Origin: Prostheceraeus crozeri
Taxonomy: Eukaryota; Platyhelminthes; Polycladida; Euryleptidae
DNA: 64,000 nt
NCBI GenBank assembly: GCA_907163375.1
Contig: CAJQUW010015331.1
Coordinates: 186,001 to 250,000, forward strand
Direction of reading: 5' to 3'
Made by a program: the position numbers and the translations under genes. Below the pieces are notes generated by a model that saw only the letters and a list, made by a program, of their open reading frames with translations, searched no databases and was not told the DNA's origin. Shown here one piece after another: positions 12,908-20,944 of this stretch. The stretch's first letter is position 1. Every line of letters begins with the position of its first letter.

Positions 12908-13625
12908 GTTTTATGTTCATAATTGTAGTTTACTTACGAAATGTATAGCTTTCCCATTGGAAAATGAATTTTTGGTAATCCCGTTTTGTAATTGAATGTC
13001 TATCAATTAAAGTCAGTTCATACTCCCTCACATTATTGAATATAAAATTTATGATCAATTGTGGAAAAAATAGTTAAGACACTTGAATACAAATAATTAA
13101 ATAATAAATGTGATTAAATACGTCACCAAGCAGACGCACAGCGCTTGCAAGTATGAACCGTCCTTAAATTGGTATTCAACTTTTAAATTCTGATTCCACT
13201 GCTTCCACAAATACAGTGAAACTTATCTCCCGGACCAACTCTCTGATCGTACCACCTGGTGCCCTTAGAATTAATGTGCACTCAAGCAAACCACTTCCGT
13301 AATTTTTGGATCCAATACATCGTCCACTTAGACAGGTTTCACTGCTTTTATGGATTTATTGACCTGAAGCATTGTAGCAGTCAAGTGCATTTTTTCCTTA
13401 TGACTTCCACTTGTAAAAATGAAAACTTTAATGAACACAATCTTGTTTTCTTTTATTTGTCATGTAATTGAATGGATCTAATTATTTGGAAATCATGAAT
13501 ATTCCTCTGTAGAAAATATAAGGATCTACCTCACAATTTAGCTTCTAAATAAGTAACTATTTTTTGAACATATAATTACACATATTCCATCATATCTTAA
13601 ATTTTGATGGATTTTCATTAAATTT
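12908..13625. other. Non-coding gap between transposase fragment and DUF4806 gene
   Basis: No coding exon is recognised. A polypyrimidine-rich acceptor (AATTTCAG at 13621-13628) marks the start of the next exon. Confidence 0.4.
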
Positions 13626-13632
13626 CAGTGCT

Positions 13633-15434
13633 ATGCCTTTCGTCGTCTATTTTCTCAATGACAAGCAAATTTTGGAAATCGATGATGATTCTATATTCAT
13701 CCCGGATGGCAATGACGAGATCACAACTTCAAGTTATTTGCTCAATCACAAAAAGGACGAAATTTGGATTAAAGCGCTCTACAATGACAACTGGTACGAT
13801 GCTTGTGTGATTCAGGTATGCATACTTTAGCTTCATACTGTAATTGTTAAAACTATGAACGATGACATACATGTACATTGTACATCTAAGTTAAATCCTC
13901 TAAACCAAGATGCTGTTTCACATTCATTGTAGAAAATGGAAAATGAGTTTGACTCGTCTGCTTTGATTTCGAGACTACGGATGTTGCGAGCCACGAAGCA
14001 CATCAGCCTAACAACTATGTTGCAGATTGTTGATCGGGTCCGTCAGAGAAGACAATTATTTCCACCGACAGAGGTAACGAATCGTCAAAATCTTTACGTC
14101 AGATTAACAGTCAATATGTAAATGTTCTCTTGGAGAGCCAGTGGTACTAATGTCAGGCTGATGTAGTGATAGTGAAAATGAAAATCAAGAAACTGGTAGC
14201 ATATTCTGTGAAATATGAATGATCGATTCTGTGAAACCAAAAGTACGAAAATTTCGAGCTATTTCAAAACACTGGTAACAGATAAAATCAATTGATAAAT
14301 CAGCACCATATTTCATTAAACGAGTGATACGATTTAATATCTATGAAGTGATAAAAGTATTCGAATCATAGAAGTTCCATTTGACTAAAAGATGCTTGTT
14401 TTTTTGTTTCTAGAAATTCAACACTGAAGTTTCAGCCGTTGAAAGCGACATTGAAATAAGGGAGAACGCGGGGACGAAAGTCCAAGGAGCTGAAAAGAGG
14501 AGGAGGAAAAGCATTTTCGAAATGCGCACAGAAGACACCACAGAGCCGGAACTTATACATTTACCCCAGCAACCGATGGCACAGTCGTCACCTATACCGT
14601 GTGTCTCAACTTCAAGGACCACAGATTCTCTAAAGAGACATTCGCGTAAGTAGATTTTATACCTGCATTACTACCTCAATGTTTTCAAAACATAATAGGA
14701 ATCGTCCCTCCCGACTATGCTGATAAACATTATATTCATGAATAACCATTCAAAATTAGGTCTGCATTTACACATGTAAAACACTCTACATGTAAAATCT
14801 TAAGAGTATGATATCTTTCATGCATGTACTAATTTCAGAGATACTTCAAATATACCTATTTCAGAATTCTAGCCACTTCAGGTTTTTAGCGAGGTTTTAA
14901 CACTTGCTGGCGAAAGCCAGTATTATATTTATTACGTATTAATGTATATTATTACGTATTAATATAAATATATATTATATTAATATTTATTATTTATATT
15001 TTACGTGATGATTTAATATTTCCCGTGATCGTTTTCTTTTCAATGTGATTTTTGGATTTCCACCCAAAGGCTTTGTTTATTTTTCAGTGCAAAATCTCAA
15101 TGACAGCAATTTTGGAGATCGGCGGTCAACAAATGTGGTCATGGCAACCGCTTCAAGCAATCTCCAACATCTGCGTAGCAAAGTTGAGAGGAGTCTAAAC
15201 ACCAGTATAGACTCCCCTCGTGGTCAATCGGAATTACTGCTGCTAATGTACCGACAGTTGTGCGGTATAAATTCTCGACTCACAGCTTTGGAGACTGCTC
15301 TGGGGAACAAGCCATGTTCTTGCAAGGGAGAGCCAAATATTGATGACATCGATGTTGGCTGTCCCGTGCAATCAGTTGAAGACTACAACGATCTCTGTCG
15401 TCGGCTAGGAGATAAGGATTTTAAAAAGAACATG
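13633..15434 (+). CDS. DUF4806-type protein, four exons, 3' end missing
   Basis: Four exons join in perfect phase: 13633-13815, 13933-14073, 14414-14645 and 15088-15434 (first acceptor at 13628; coding from the ATG at 13633). Each is bounded by consensus AG/GT sites, and together they encode 301 residues. The last exon ends in PVQSVEDYNDLCRRLGDKDF, the start of the DUF4806 domain (FPxxTxExLxxLExxLKDxxF in known members). It then stops at a GTAAGT donor. The second half of the domain (the LSxxGG...VR region) is not seen before the Polinton begins at 15766, nor just after its right end. The gene is either interrupted by the insertion or is the second gene of a transposon relic whose end is lost. 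Cellular role unknown. Confidence 0.7.
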
Positions 15435-15765
15435 GTAAGTTGAGATATTAGGTTTTATCAAAAAAAAAAACAACTTTACCCTTATACATGAATTGCTAAG
15501 TTAATTAAAACCAGAGATGCGGCACGTCGTGAAAAAAAGGTTGATATCGGCCCAGTGATTTTTTTTTGTAAATACATGTAGTCGTTTTCCAATTGATACA
15601 AGCAATATATCATTGAACTTTGCCAAAATATCTAAGTATGTAACTATTGCTTGAAAAAAGTAAAACGTGGTAGGTCGATAAAGTACAAGCCGTCAGGAAT
15701 AGTTTTGCATGTTCGAGTTTGGGGAAATGCCATCGTTGGACAAAGCGTGGAGTTTAATGAGTGTA
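15435..15765. other. Intron or flank before the Polinton
   Basis: This follows the 15434 donor, so it is probably the start of the intron into which the Polinton inserted. No acceptor or exon was found in it. Confidence 0.4.
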
Positions 15766-16345
15766 AGTAGTAAGCAAAACTCCACTTCTGGACCGCGCAA
15801 GATGGCGGCCATCGCTGCGTCCCCCCCCCCACTGGCACGGCAGAGTGTCGTGGTCGGCCGCCGTGGTGCTTCGTGTCTGAGTCCCCCCCCCTCTGGAACG
15901 ACAGAGGTTGTGGTCTGTCGTGGTGTGCCGGCCAGGTGGGTCCACGTTCACAACATGTTCGCTGACGTCCCCCCCCCCTCTGCAACAACAGAGTGTGAGA
16001 CTCGGGTGAGTTGGTCCGACCGCCTGGTTGACGTGGGCGACCGTCTAGGTTGACGTGGGCGACCGCCAGGATTAGTCTTGAGGCTATAGTGTGTGATGTT
16101 TTTGGTGTGTAGCGTCCAAACGAAGCATCGGATGAGAAAACGGAGGTCAGATTCGGAATCTACGTGAAATTTTGGGTTAGGAAGGATGTTTCCAGCGAAA
16201 TCGGAGAGAAAAAATTTTCGGCTGACGTCCCCCCCCCTGGACAGCTTGCTTCCAGTGGACGGATTTTGTCGTGCGATAGCTCGTTTGAAAGCTAAGAGTG
16301 AGACAAATTCAGTGAAAGAATCGGCTTGTTCGTATCTGCCTTCGT
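15766..16345 (+). repeat. Left terminal inverted repeat of the Polinton
   Basis: It matches the reverse complement of 38742-39524 almost base for base. The exception is one block of about 190-200 bp, present only on the right, that sits between two copies of a TTTTGGTG sequence. It contains four runs of 8-10 cytosines (near 15822, 15883, 15969 and 16230). The first three are each followed at once by a short CTCTG...CAGAG-type hairpin. The inner boundary was set where alignment with the right copy is lost, near TTCGTTT at 16341. Confidence 0.9.
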
Positions 16346-16490
16346 TTAGATGTGAGACGCCATTTAAGATTTTGGGACATTGGTGAAAAACGACAGAGTT
16401 AGAATTTGGGACGTTTTGGGCTGTAGCTTCAAAACGAACTATCGGATTGGTAAACGGATGCCAGATTTGGAATCAACTTGATGTTATTGT

Positions 16491-16596
16491 CCAATGAGGA
16501 TCATCATCCAATGAGAATCAAGCATTTCTTTATAAATAGCGAGCCTTCCACAGCGAGAATCATTCCATCGTTGAATCACACGAGTGACGGACGCAC
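16491..16596 (+). promoter_or_regulatory. Left early promoter and leader (CCAAT boxes, TATA box, shared leader)
   Basis: Two CCAATGAG boxes (16491-16498 and 16508-16515) precede a TATAAATA box at 16531-16538, so transcription probably starts near 16561. The 25-bp block at 16572-16596 recurs almost identically on the opposite strand at 32796-32772 in front of the polymerase gene. In both places it begins 41 bp downstream of the TATA box. The whole promoter/leader therefore looks duplicated between the two early units. Confidence 0.8.
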
Positions 16597-16638
16597 ATTT
16601 TCTCTCTCCCTAGTTCCCTGTTCTATTATCCAACTAAA

Positions 16639-17414
16639 ATGGTAAGTCGCTACTTCCCTCCCTCTCCTCCCTTGAACGTAAACTTAATACAATCTTTTTT
16701 CATTTTCAGGCATCTACTCCATCTACTGCACTAGTAGGACAAAATGGCGGTCAAACGTTACAAGGTTCGCTACGGTCAGATCATCTACAACTGAGGCCAG
16801 TGGAAGAAACAACCAAGGTACATAATCCTACACCGCTACAGCGTAAATTTAAACAAGCCTTGCGTTATGATGATCATAGCGTAGTACTCCAAACGGGAAT
16901 GCTCCCTTCCACGGATGTCAAGATAATGCACAATCAGTATGGGGACTACATACTGATCCCCGTGAGTCCGTACATTCGCCACCAACTTGATACTATTGAG
17001 GAGTACGTGACATTAAATATGGACATTCCTACTCCTCTTGCTCAAGAGTGGAAGGCTAGAGATGACAAGGATACTCCCTATAGAAAGATTTGGGATGGTA
17101 ATCACATTTGCCTACCGGTATCACATTGGTGTACTTACTATAAGAAGGATGGAGATCATTCAATACCCATCAGATGTGATGAGCTCGGAGAAGGTACTTG
17201 GGATATCCTTTTCAAAGTGAATGGGCTATATTATGGTCGACACAAGGATAATAAAATAGCCTCTCTCTCCATGCATATGGAATCCATCCTATATATTCCG
17301 AAACCACCCAACGTGGACGACATAATTGATCAAATCCTTAACAGCAGTGGTACGAAGCGCAAGTCGGAGAAGAATGCTACATCAAAACGCAAATCAAAGA
17401 AGGAGAATTGCTAG
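16639..17414 (+). CDS. Polinton left early protein with AUG-only first exon (function unknown)
   Basis: The coding sequence is best read as ATG 16639-16641 joined to 16710-17414 across a 68-bp intron (GTAAGT donor at 16642, TTTTCAG acceptor ending 16709). The join is in phase and yields 235 residues beginning Met-Ala-Ser-Thr. Without splicing no suitable ATG opens this frame. The protein is globular, with a tryptophan/tyrosine-rich centre (about residues 110-190, including HWCTYYKKDGDHS). A Lys/Arg/Ser tail at about 212-235 resembles a nuclear localisation signal. I do not recognise the family. Position just inside the TIR behind a TATA promoter suggests an early role such as DNA binding, regulation or host interaction; this is inference. 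Confidence 0.75.
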
Positions 17415-17448
17415 TCCTTTCCTAACTCTTCCCTATGACAATTCGCTT

Positions 17449-17574
17449 ATGTGCTTTGAGTGTCGTAGACGTGGTCTTATTAGATACATTTTACTTCTTC
17501 GTTGCCATCATATCATTTGTGTATTTTGTCGTGAAAAGCATCGATGTAATTCTTCATTTTGTAATATGTTATAG
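17449..17574 (+). CDS. Small RING-like zinc protein of the Polinton
   Basis: A 41-residue frame starts at the ATG at 17449 and shows C-x2-C, then RCHHIICVFC (C-x-H-x3-C-x2-C), then further Cys residues. This is the spacing of a minimal RING-type zinc finger. The same core recurs in the larger protein at 18658 (RCKHAFCQRC), so the two may be related. The open frame extends upstream to 17326 without an ATG and overlaps the end of the preceding gene in another frame. No in-phase Ala-Ser acceptor was found, so the internal ATG is the likely start. RING proteins often act as ubiquitin ligases, but nothing here proves that. Confidence 0.5.
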   Translation: MCFECRRRGLIRYILLLRCHHIICVFCREKHRCNSSFCNML

Positions 17575-17608
17575 AACGTTTCCTTAGATGTGTAAATTTC
17601 CGTTTTAG

Positions 17609-18157
17609 GCTTCTATCATCATTTTTATGGATTGTGAGGGTGAACCTGTACAGGAGCTCAGTGCCATTGCTATGAACAATTGGACATATCAGATTGTTAG
17701 TGTCTATCATCAACATGCCAACTGCGATCCCAATGTTGATCAATGGGCGAGAAAACACATTCATGGACTTAATCTGAAATATTTGCAAGACTATGGCTTT
17801 TCTTGTGAGAGTGCTCTTCTTATTGACTTTAAACGATGGTTAGCTGCTTTCAATGTTATACGCATCTTTTGTAATAATCCTGGTAAGGAGAGGAAAGTAT
17901 TTCCCAATCTAATCATTGATGATATTTTGCTCCCACCTTGGGATAGTAGAGTGAATCAACATTATCATGAAGTCACAAAACGTTTTAAGGATTTGTGTGT
18001 TCCTATTTTGTCTGTTCGTTGTAGTAGCTACGTTCATAACCAATGCTTCTTTCCTCCTTACCTCAACACTGCCAAAGTCCTGTATGGTTATCATTGCTCG
18101 CTGTATGATAGTTACCAGCTGTATCTATTTTATCTCTTTCAAACCATTGATTTATAA
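17609..18157 (+). CDS. DEDDh-type 3'-5' exonuclease, probably using the shared AUG exon
   Basis: The acceptor TTCCGTTTTAG ends at 17608 and is followed by GCT TCT, in phase with the long frame. Joining it to the AUG exon at 16639-16641 (967-nt intron) gives 183 residues starting Met-Ala-Ser, followed by a hydrophobic strand and the DxE motif (MDCEGEPVQELSAI). If unspliced, translation would start at the ATG at 17627 and lose that strand. The C-terminus has YHCSLYDSYQLYL, the H-x4-D of the DEDDh exonuclease family (motif III). Such nucleases trim DNA or RNA 3' ends. In a DNA element encoding its own polymerase it may serve replication or RNA turnover. AATAAA follows near 18180. The splice model is inference from phase and motif. 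Confidence 0.7.
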   Translation, partial: ASIIIFMDCEGEPVQELSAIAMNNWTYQIVSVYHQHANCDPNVDQWARKHIHGLNLKYLQDYGFSCESALLIDFKRWLAAFNVIRIFCNNPGKERKVFPNLIIDDILLPPWDSRVNQHYHEVTKRFKDLCVPILSVRCSSYVHNQCFFPPYLNTAKVLYGYHCSLYDSYQLYLFYLFQTIDL

Positions 18158-18244
18158 TGCATGCTTGTTACCATTATTCAATAAATGTTACTATGAGAAG
18201 AGTTGTTGTTTTCATGCAATGGATGGGTTAGATAAAGGGCGATC

Positions 18245-18655
18245 ATGTCTTTCTCAAACGACTGCGGAACATTACGTTTTCATAGGCAAAGTTTAAAAGG
18301 AGCTGTTCAAGATTATGTGATAAAATTTCATAAAGATGAGACCGACATCGAAGCAGTGGTCGATGATGCTAGCACTCTATTTCTAGAGTTAATGAATACA
18401 TTCTCTGATAGCATTATCATGGCGCGATTAGTTGCGAAAATTAAGTTTAGTCATTTTGGAAAGGAAGAGGTGGAAAGTCGCTCTTTCCATTTTGCTTCTT
18501 ATTCAATGGAAGTGGTAGATCACCCCCAAGAATTTTTTAAAAGACATATGATAAAAATTGCTGAACGTCTTAACGCATTTAACCATCATGGTAGCAGTCT
18601 AGTGATTGAAGCGATTTCAGATATTCACATTCAACTTTCCATAAAGAAAAATTGA
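18245..18655 (+). CDS. Conserved Polinton protein of unknown function, 136 residues
   Basis: The frame starts at the ATG at 18245 and encodes a mixed alpha/beta protein with no zinc, membrane or catalytic motif I can name. The blocks FSHFGKEEVESRSFHF and FNHHGSSLVIEAISDI fit, from memory, a domain that in other Polintons precedes or is fused to the DNA polymerase; here it stands alone. A partial octamer box (ATGCAATG at 18214-18221) lies 31 bp upstream, like the boxes before the structural genes. The stop at 18655 abuts the next gene. Confidence 0.65.
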   Translation: MSFSNDCGTLRFHRQSLKGAVQDYVIKFHKDETDIEAVVDDASTLFLELMNTFSDSIIMARLVAKIKFSHFGKEEVESRSFHFASYSMEVVDHPQEFFKRHMIKIAERLNAFNHHGSSLVIEAISDIHIQLSIKKN

Positions 18656-18657
18656 AA

Positions 18658-18981
18658 ATGCAGTGGTACTTGATTGTAGCACAACTGGTTTTCGAGCTAT
18701 GTCTGCTCACTCTCGAAGTATATTCCTTCTGTACATGCGTCTATTATTTAGAAAAGGCTAGCAAATTCATATCTTCAAAAAGACTTGCTATAGACATCAG
18801 TAACGGTGAAACTATGTGTTGTGATGTATGTAAGCGAAAGGATGGAAATGAAAAGCGCATCTTCAAGAGATGTAAGCATGCTTTTTGTCAACGCTGTTTC
18901 ATACGTAATTGCATTCAACTTTGCCAATGTTACCACTGTGATATTGCTCATTTCGAGTGTCACTTATGTCGCAATAGTTAG
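18658..18981 (+). CDS. Membrane-anchored RING-like protein
   Basis: From the ATG at 18658 (the frame opens at a TTG two codons earlier) it encodes 107 residues. A hydrophobic segment at about 3-30 could be a membrane anchor or signal. A Cys/His cluster follows (CCDVCKR, RCKHAFCQRC, CQCYHC, FECHLC) with RING-type spacing. Anchored RING proteins in viruses often redirect host ubiquitination; for this gene that is only inference. It ends just before the octamer box at 18987 that precedes the next gene. Confidence 0.65.
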   Translation: MQWYLIVAQLVFELCLLTLEVYSFCTCVYYLEKASKFISSKRLAIDISNGETMCCDVCKRKDGNEKRIFKRCKHAFCQRCFIRNCIQLCQCYHCDIAHFECHLCRNS

Positions 18982-18986
18982 TACCT

Positions 18987-18994
18987 ATGCAAAT
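18987..18994 (+). promoter_or_regulatory. Octamer-like late box (ATGCAAAT)
   Basis: Exact ATGCAAAT, 39 bp before the ATG at 19033. It is one of the ATGCAAA boxes found in front of the Polinton's structural-type genes. Confidence 0.5.
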
Positions 18995-19032
18995 GTGGTA
19001 AAGATAGGTTTTAGCAAAGACTAACACGGAAA

Positions 19033-19389
19033 ATGGCGAAACGTAAAATGACGAAACGTAAAAGTCAAAAGTTTTCTTCAGCCATTCAAGCTCTCCGACG
19101 AATGAAAGCAAATCAGCGATACAATGCTATACGACATGCTAACGATAAATTCATTTGTGAAATTATTTCTCATGTGAGGAAGTTGAGGACGAAGAAATTA
19201 GCGCCAAAACAACGAAAGTTACTTAAGCGATATGCTACAAAATTGCGTTTCATCTCCAATCCTAAAGTCGCCCTTCAAAGAAAGAGGAAAACTCTAACAC
19301 AAAAGGGTGGTTTCCTTTCAGCAATACTTCCAATGATAGCTCCTGCCGTGGGCAACCTATTGGGAAATATCTTTGGCTCTAAGCGTTAA
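19033..19389 (+). CDS. Basic core/pre-protein of the Polinton, 118 residues
   Basis: The N-terminal two thirds are very rich in Lys/Arg (KRKMTKRKSQK, RKLRTKKLAPKQRKLLKRY), followed by RKRKTLTQKGGFLSAIL and a hydrophobic C-terminal tail at about 95-113. A basic region, a GG-type junction and a hydrophobic tail are usual in Polinton proteins that are thought to be minor virion components cut by the adenain-like protease. The exact cleavage consensus is not met, so processing at GG is inference. It lies directly before the ATPase gene in the virion gene cluster. Confidence 0.65.
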   Translation: MAKRKMTKRKSQKFSSAIQALRRMKANQRYNAIRHANDKFICEIISHVRKLRTKKLAPKQRKLLKRYATKLRFISNPKVALQRKRKTLTQKGGFLSAILPMIAPAVGNLLGNIFGSKR

Positions 19390-19391
19390 TT

Positions 19392-19399
19392 ATGCAAAT
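19392..19399 (+). promoter_or_regulatory. Octamer-like late box (ATGCAAAT)
   Basis: Exact ATGCAAAT, 22 bp before the chosen ATPase start (19421) and overlapping the 3' end of the preceding gene. It supports 19421 rather than the upstream TTG at 19373 as the start. Confidence 0.55.
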
Positions 19400-19420
19400 G
19401 TTGAGTCTCAAAGTAATAAA

Positions 19421-20038
19421 ATGGATTTCAGACTTCAATGTGATAAAGTTCTGACTGTATCAGGTCCATCTCATGCAGGTAAAACTGTTTTCACGCTGAA
19501 TTTATTGGATAAAAGAAGGGAGTTGTTTAAGGAACCTATCAATCGAGTGATTTGGTGTTATGGTATTTATCAACCGTCGCTGTTTCAGGAATTGCAAAGT
19601 CGCAACTTTATTCGACATGAAGGAATTATTCCAGTGGATAAACTTCAGTCTAATGATGTTGTTGTATTGGATGATTTATTAAAAGAAAGTAAGAATTCAA
19701 AAGATGTTACAGATATGTTTACTCGCGCAGCACACCATAAAAGGTGCTTTATCATCTATATTACACAAAATTTGTTTCCTGATGGAAAAGAAGCTCGTAC
19801 ACGAAACCTGAATACACACTATTATGCTATTTTCAAGAATCCGCGAGATAAAAGTCAATTTGAAATTTTAGCGCGACAAGTTGCACCCAGAGGATCAAAA
19901 GCCTTAATTGAAATTTTTCAAGCAGCTACTGAAAAACCATACGGTTACTTATTCATTGACTTTACGCAAGAGTGTCCGGAAGAATTTAGATTTCGAAGTG
20001 ATATTTTGAAAACTCCCATGATTATCTACAAACTATGA
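19421..20038 (+). CDS. A32-like genome-packaging ATPase
   Basis: From the ATG at 19421 it encodes 205 residues. Walker A is GPSHAGKT (about residues 15-22), and Walker B is DVVVLDDLL (about 80-88). A later YITQNLF block is equivalent to the sensor/motif III region of the FtsK/HerA-type packaging ATPases of adeno-, pox- and Polinton-like viruses. Its role is to pump the element's DNA into a preformed capsid. The length fits Polinton ATPases. The last bases overlap the ATG of the next gene (CTATGAG), suggesting co-expression. Confidence 0.9.
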   Translation: MDFRLQCDKVLTVSGPSHAGKTVFTLNLLDKRRELFKEPINRVIWCYGIYQPSLFQELQSRNFIRHEGIIPVDKLQSNDVVVLDDLLKESKNSKDVTDMFTRAAHHKRCFIIYITQNLFPDGKEARTRNLNTHYYAIFKNPRDKSQFEILARQVAPRGSKALIEIFQAATEKPYGYLFIDFTQECPEEFRFRSDILKTPMIIYKL

Positions 20039-20727
20039 GTTCTTATTCTCGCATGATTGTTATTCCTCAGGATGAATATGTACAATTGACTGCCATGCAG
20101 CAAGTAAAGCAACCTCTTGCAAATCAAATGTATAGGAAAGAAATAGATTATCAGCAAAATGTTCACATCAAAGATCCACATCGTGCTGTATTATTACAAT
20201 CGGAAACTGTTGAGCAATTGAAAAACTTGAAGAATAAGATGCGTGACTCTGTATCGACTGCTACACCTTTAGCATCTCGCGCACATGCCATATCTCTTTT
20301 CAATAGTATTGAGCCCCATCTCAATGTAAATGATAGAGGAGAAATCATTACAGATGAAAATAAAGTGATTGATGCTTCACGTTATGAAGACTTGATTCAG
20401 TATGCGACACGTAGAAAGCGCCGTCAGGGCTATGTTCCACCTGGTTGGTCATACTTTCTTAAACTATTGAAAAAGCATAATGTGCCAAAATTTGCTTTGA
20501 ATAATGAGACATTGAAAGAACTTGATTCAACAGTGGCTACTACTCCAATGCTTCAGACGATGAAAATGCCAACAAATTGGTTTAAGGCGTCACCTGCTAC
20601 ATCCCCTCCCACACTCACTAAGCAAACAAGAGGAAGAACTCGACGTAGATCTACATCGCCACTAAAACTGGTAAAAGGAAAACGTAAAACAGCTCCTCCC
20701 AGGAAATACATGTTCTCAGATTATTAA
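20035..20727 (+). CDS. Conserved Polinton virion-cluster protein, 230 residues, unknown function
   Basis: Its start overlaps the ATPase stop by four bases. The N-terminal half is polar with a PQDEY block. The middle contains GYVPPGWSYFLKLLKKHNVP, a segment I associate with a conserved Polinton protein placed next to the ATPase. The C-terminal 50 residues are basic and Ser/Thr/Pro-rich (TRGRTRRRSTSPLKL, KRKTAPPRKY), suited to binding DNA. Together with the position this suggests a core or minor virion protein; the role is unproven. Confidence 0.7.
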   Translation: MSSYSRMIVIPQDEYVQLTAMQQVKQPLANQMYRKEIDYQQNVHIKDPHRAVLLQSETVEQLKNLKNKMRDSVSTATPLASRAHAISLFNSIEPHLNVNDRGEIITDENKVIDASRYEDLIQYATRRKRRQGYVPPGWSYFLKLLKKHNVPKFALNNETLKELDSTVATTPMLQTMKMPTNWFKASPATSPPTLTKQTRGRTRRRSTSPLKLVKGKRKTAPPRKYMFSDY

Positions 20728-20728
20728 T

Positions 20729-20944
20729 ATGAAGCAGATGTGTTGCTTGCCATGTAATGAGCCGCCAGAGGTGAATGTCGTTGTCACTTGCACTTGCTGC
20801 GCCAGCTCTCATAATGAAACCCCTAAGCAATGTGAACACGATCGCAAAACCGCTAAAGCTAAATGCTGCAGTTGTTGTAAATGTAGAAAGGGAAGAAAAC
20901 AAAAAGATGAGAAGGAGGAAAAAGAGTCAGTCGTCATCGACTGA
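20729..20944 (+). CDS. Cysteine-rich small protein overlapping the integrase start
   Basis: The ATG comes directly after the stop of the previous gene. The 71 residues include CC pairs and C-x2-C units (MCCLPC, CTCC, KCCSCCKC) and end in a Lys/Glu-rich tail. This composition suggests metal binding. It overlaps the likely integrase start (20907) by 38 bp in another frame, and it also overlaps a less likely upstream extension of the integrase frame (ATGs at 20775 and 20814). It may be genuine or a chance frame. Confidence 0.45.
   Translation: MKQMCCLPCNEPPEVNVVVTCTCCASSHNETPKQCEHDRKTAKAKCCSCCKCRKGRKQKDEKEEKESVVID

Noticed and set aside
15644-16053. Open frames of 114 codons on both strands in the left TIR
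   Set aside because: They run through poly-C tracts and hairpins that vary in length between the two TIRs, so the frames cannot be conserved.
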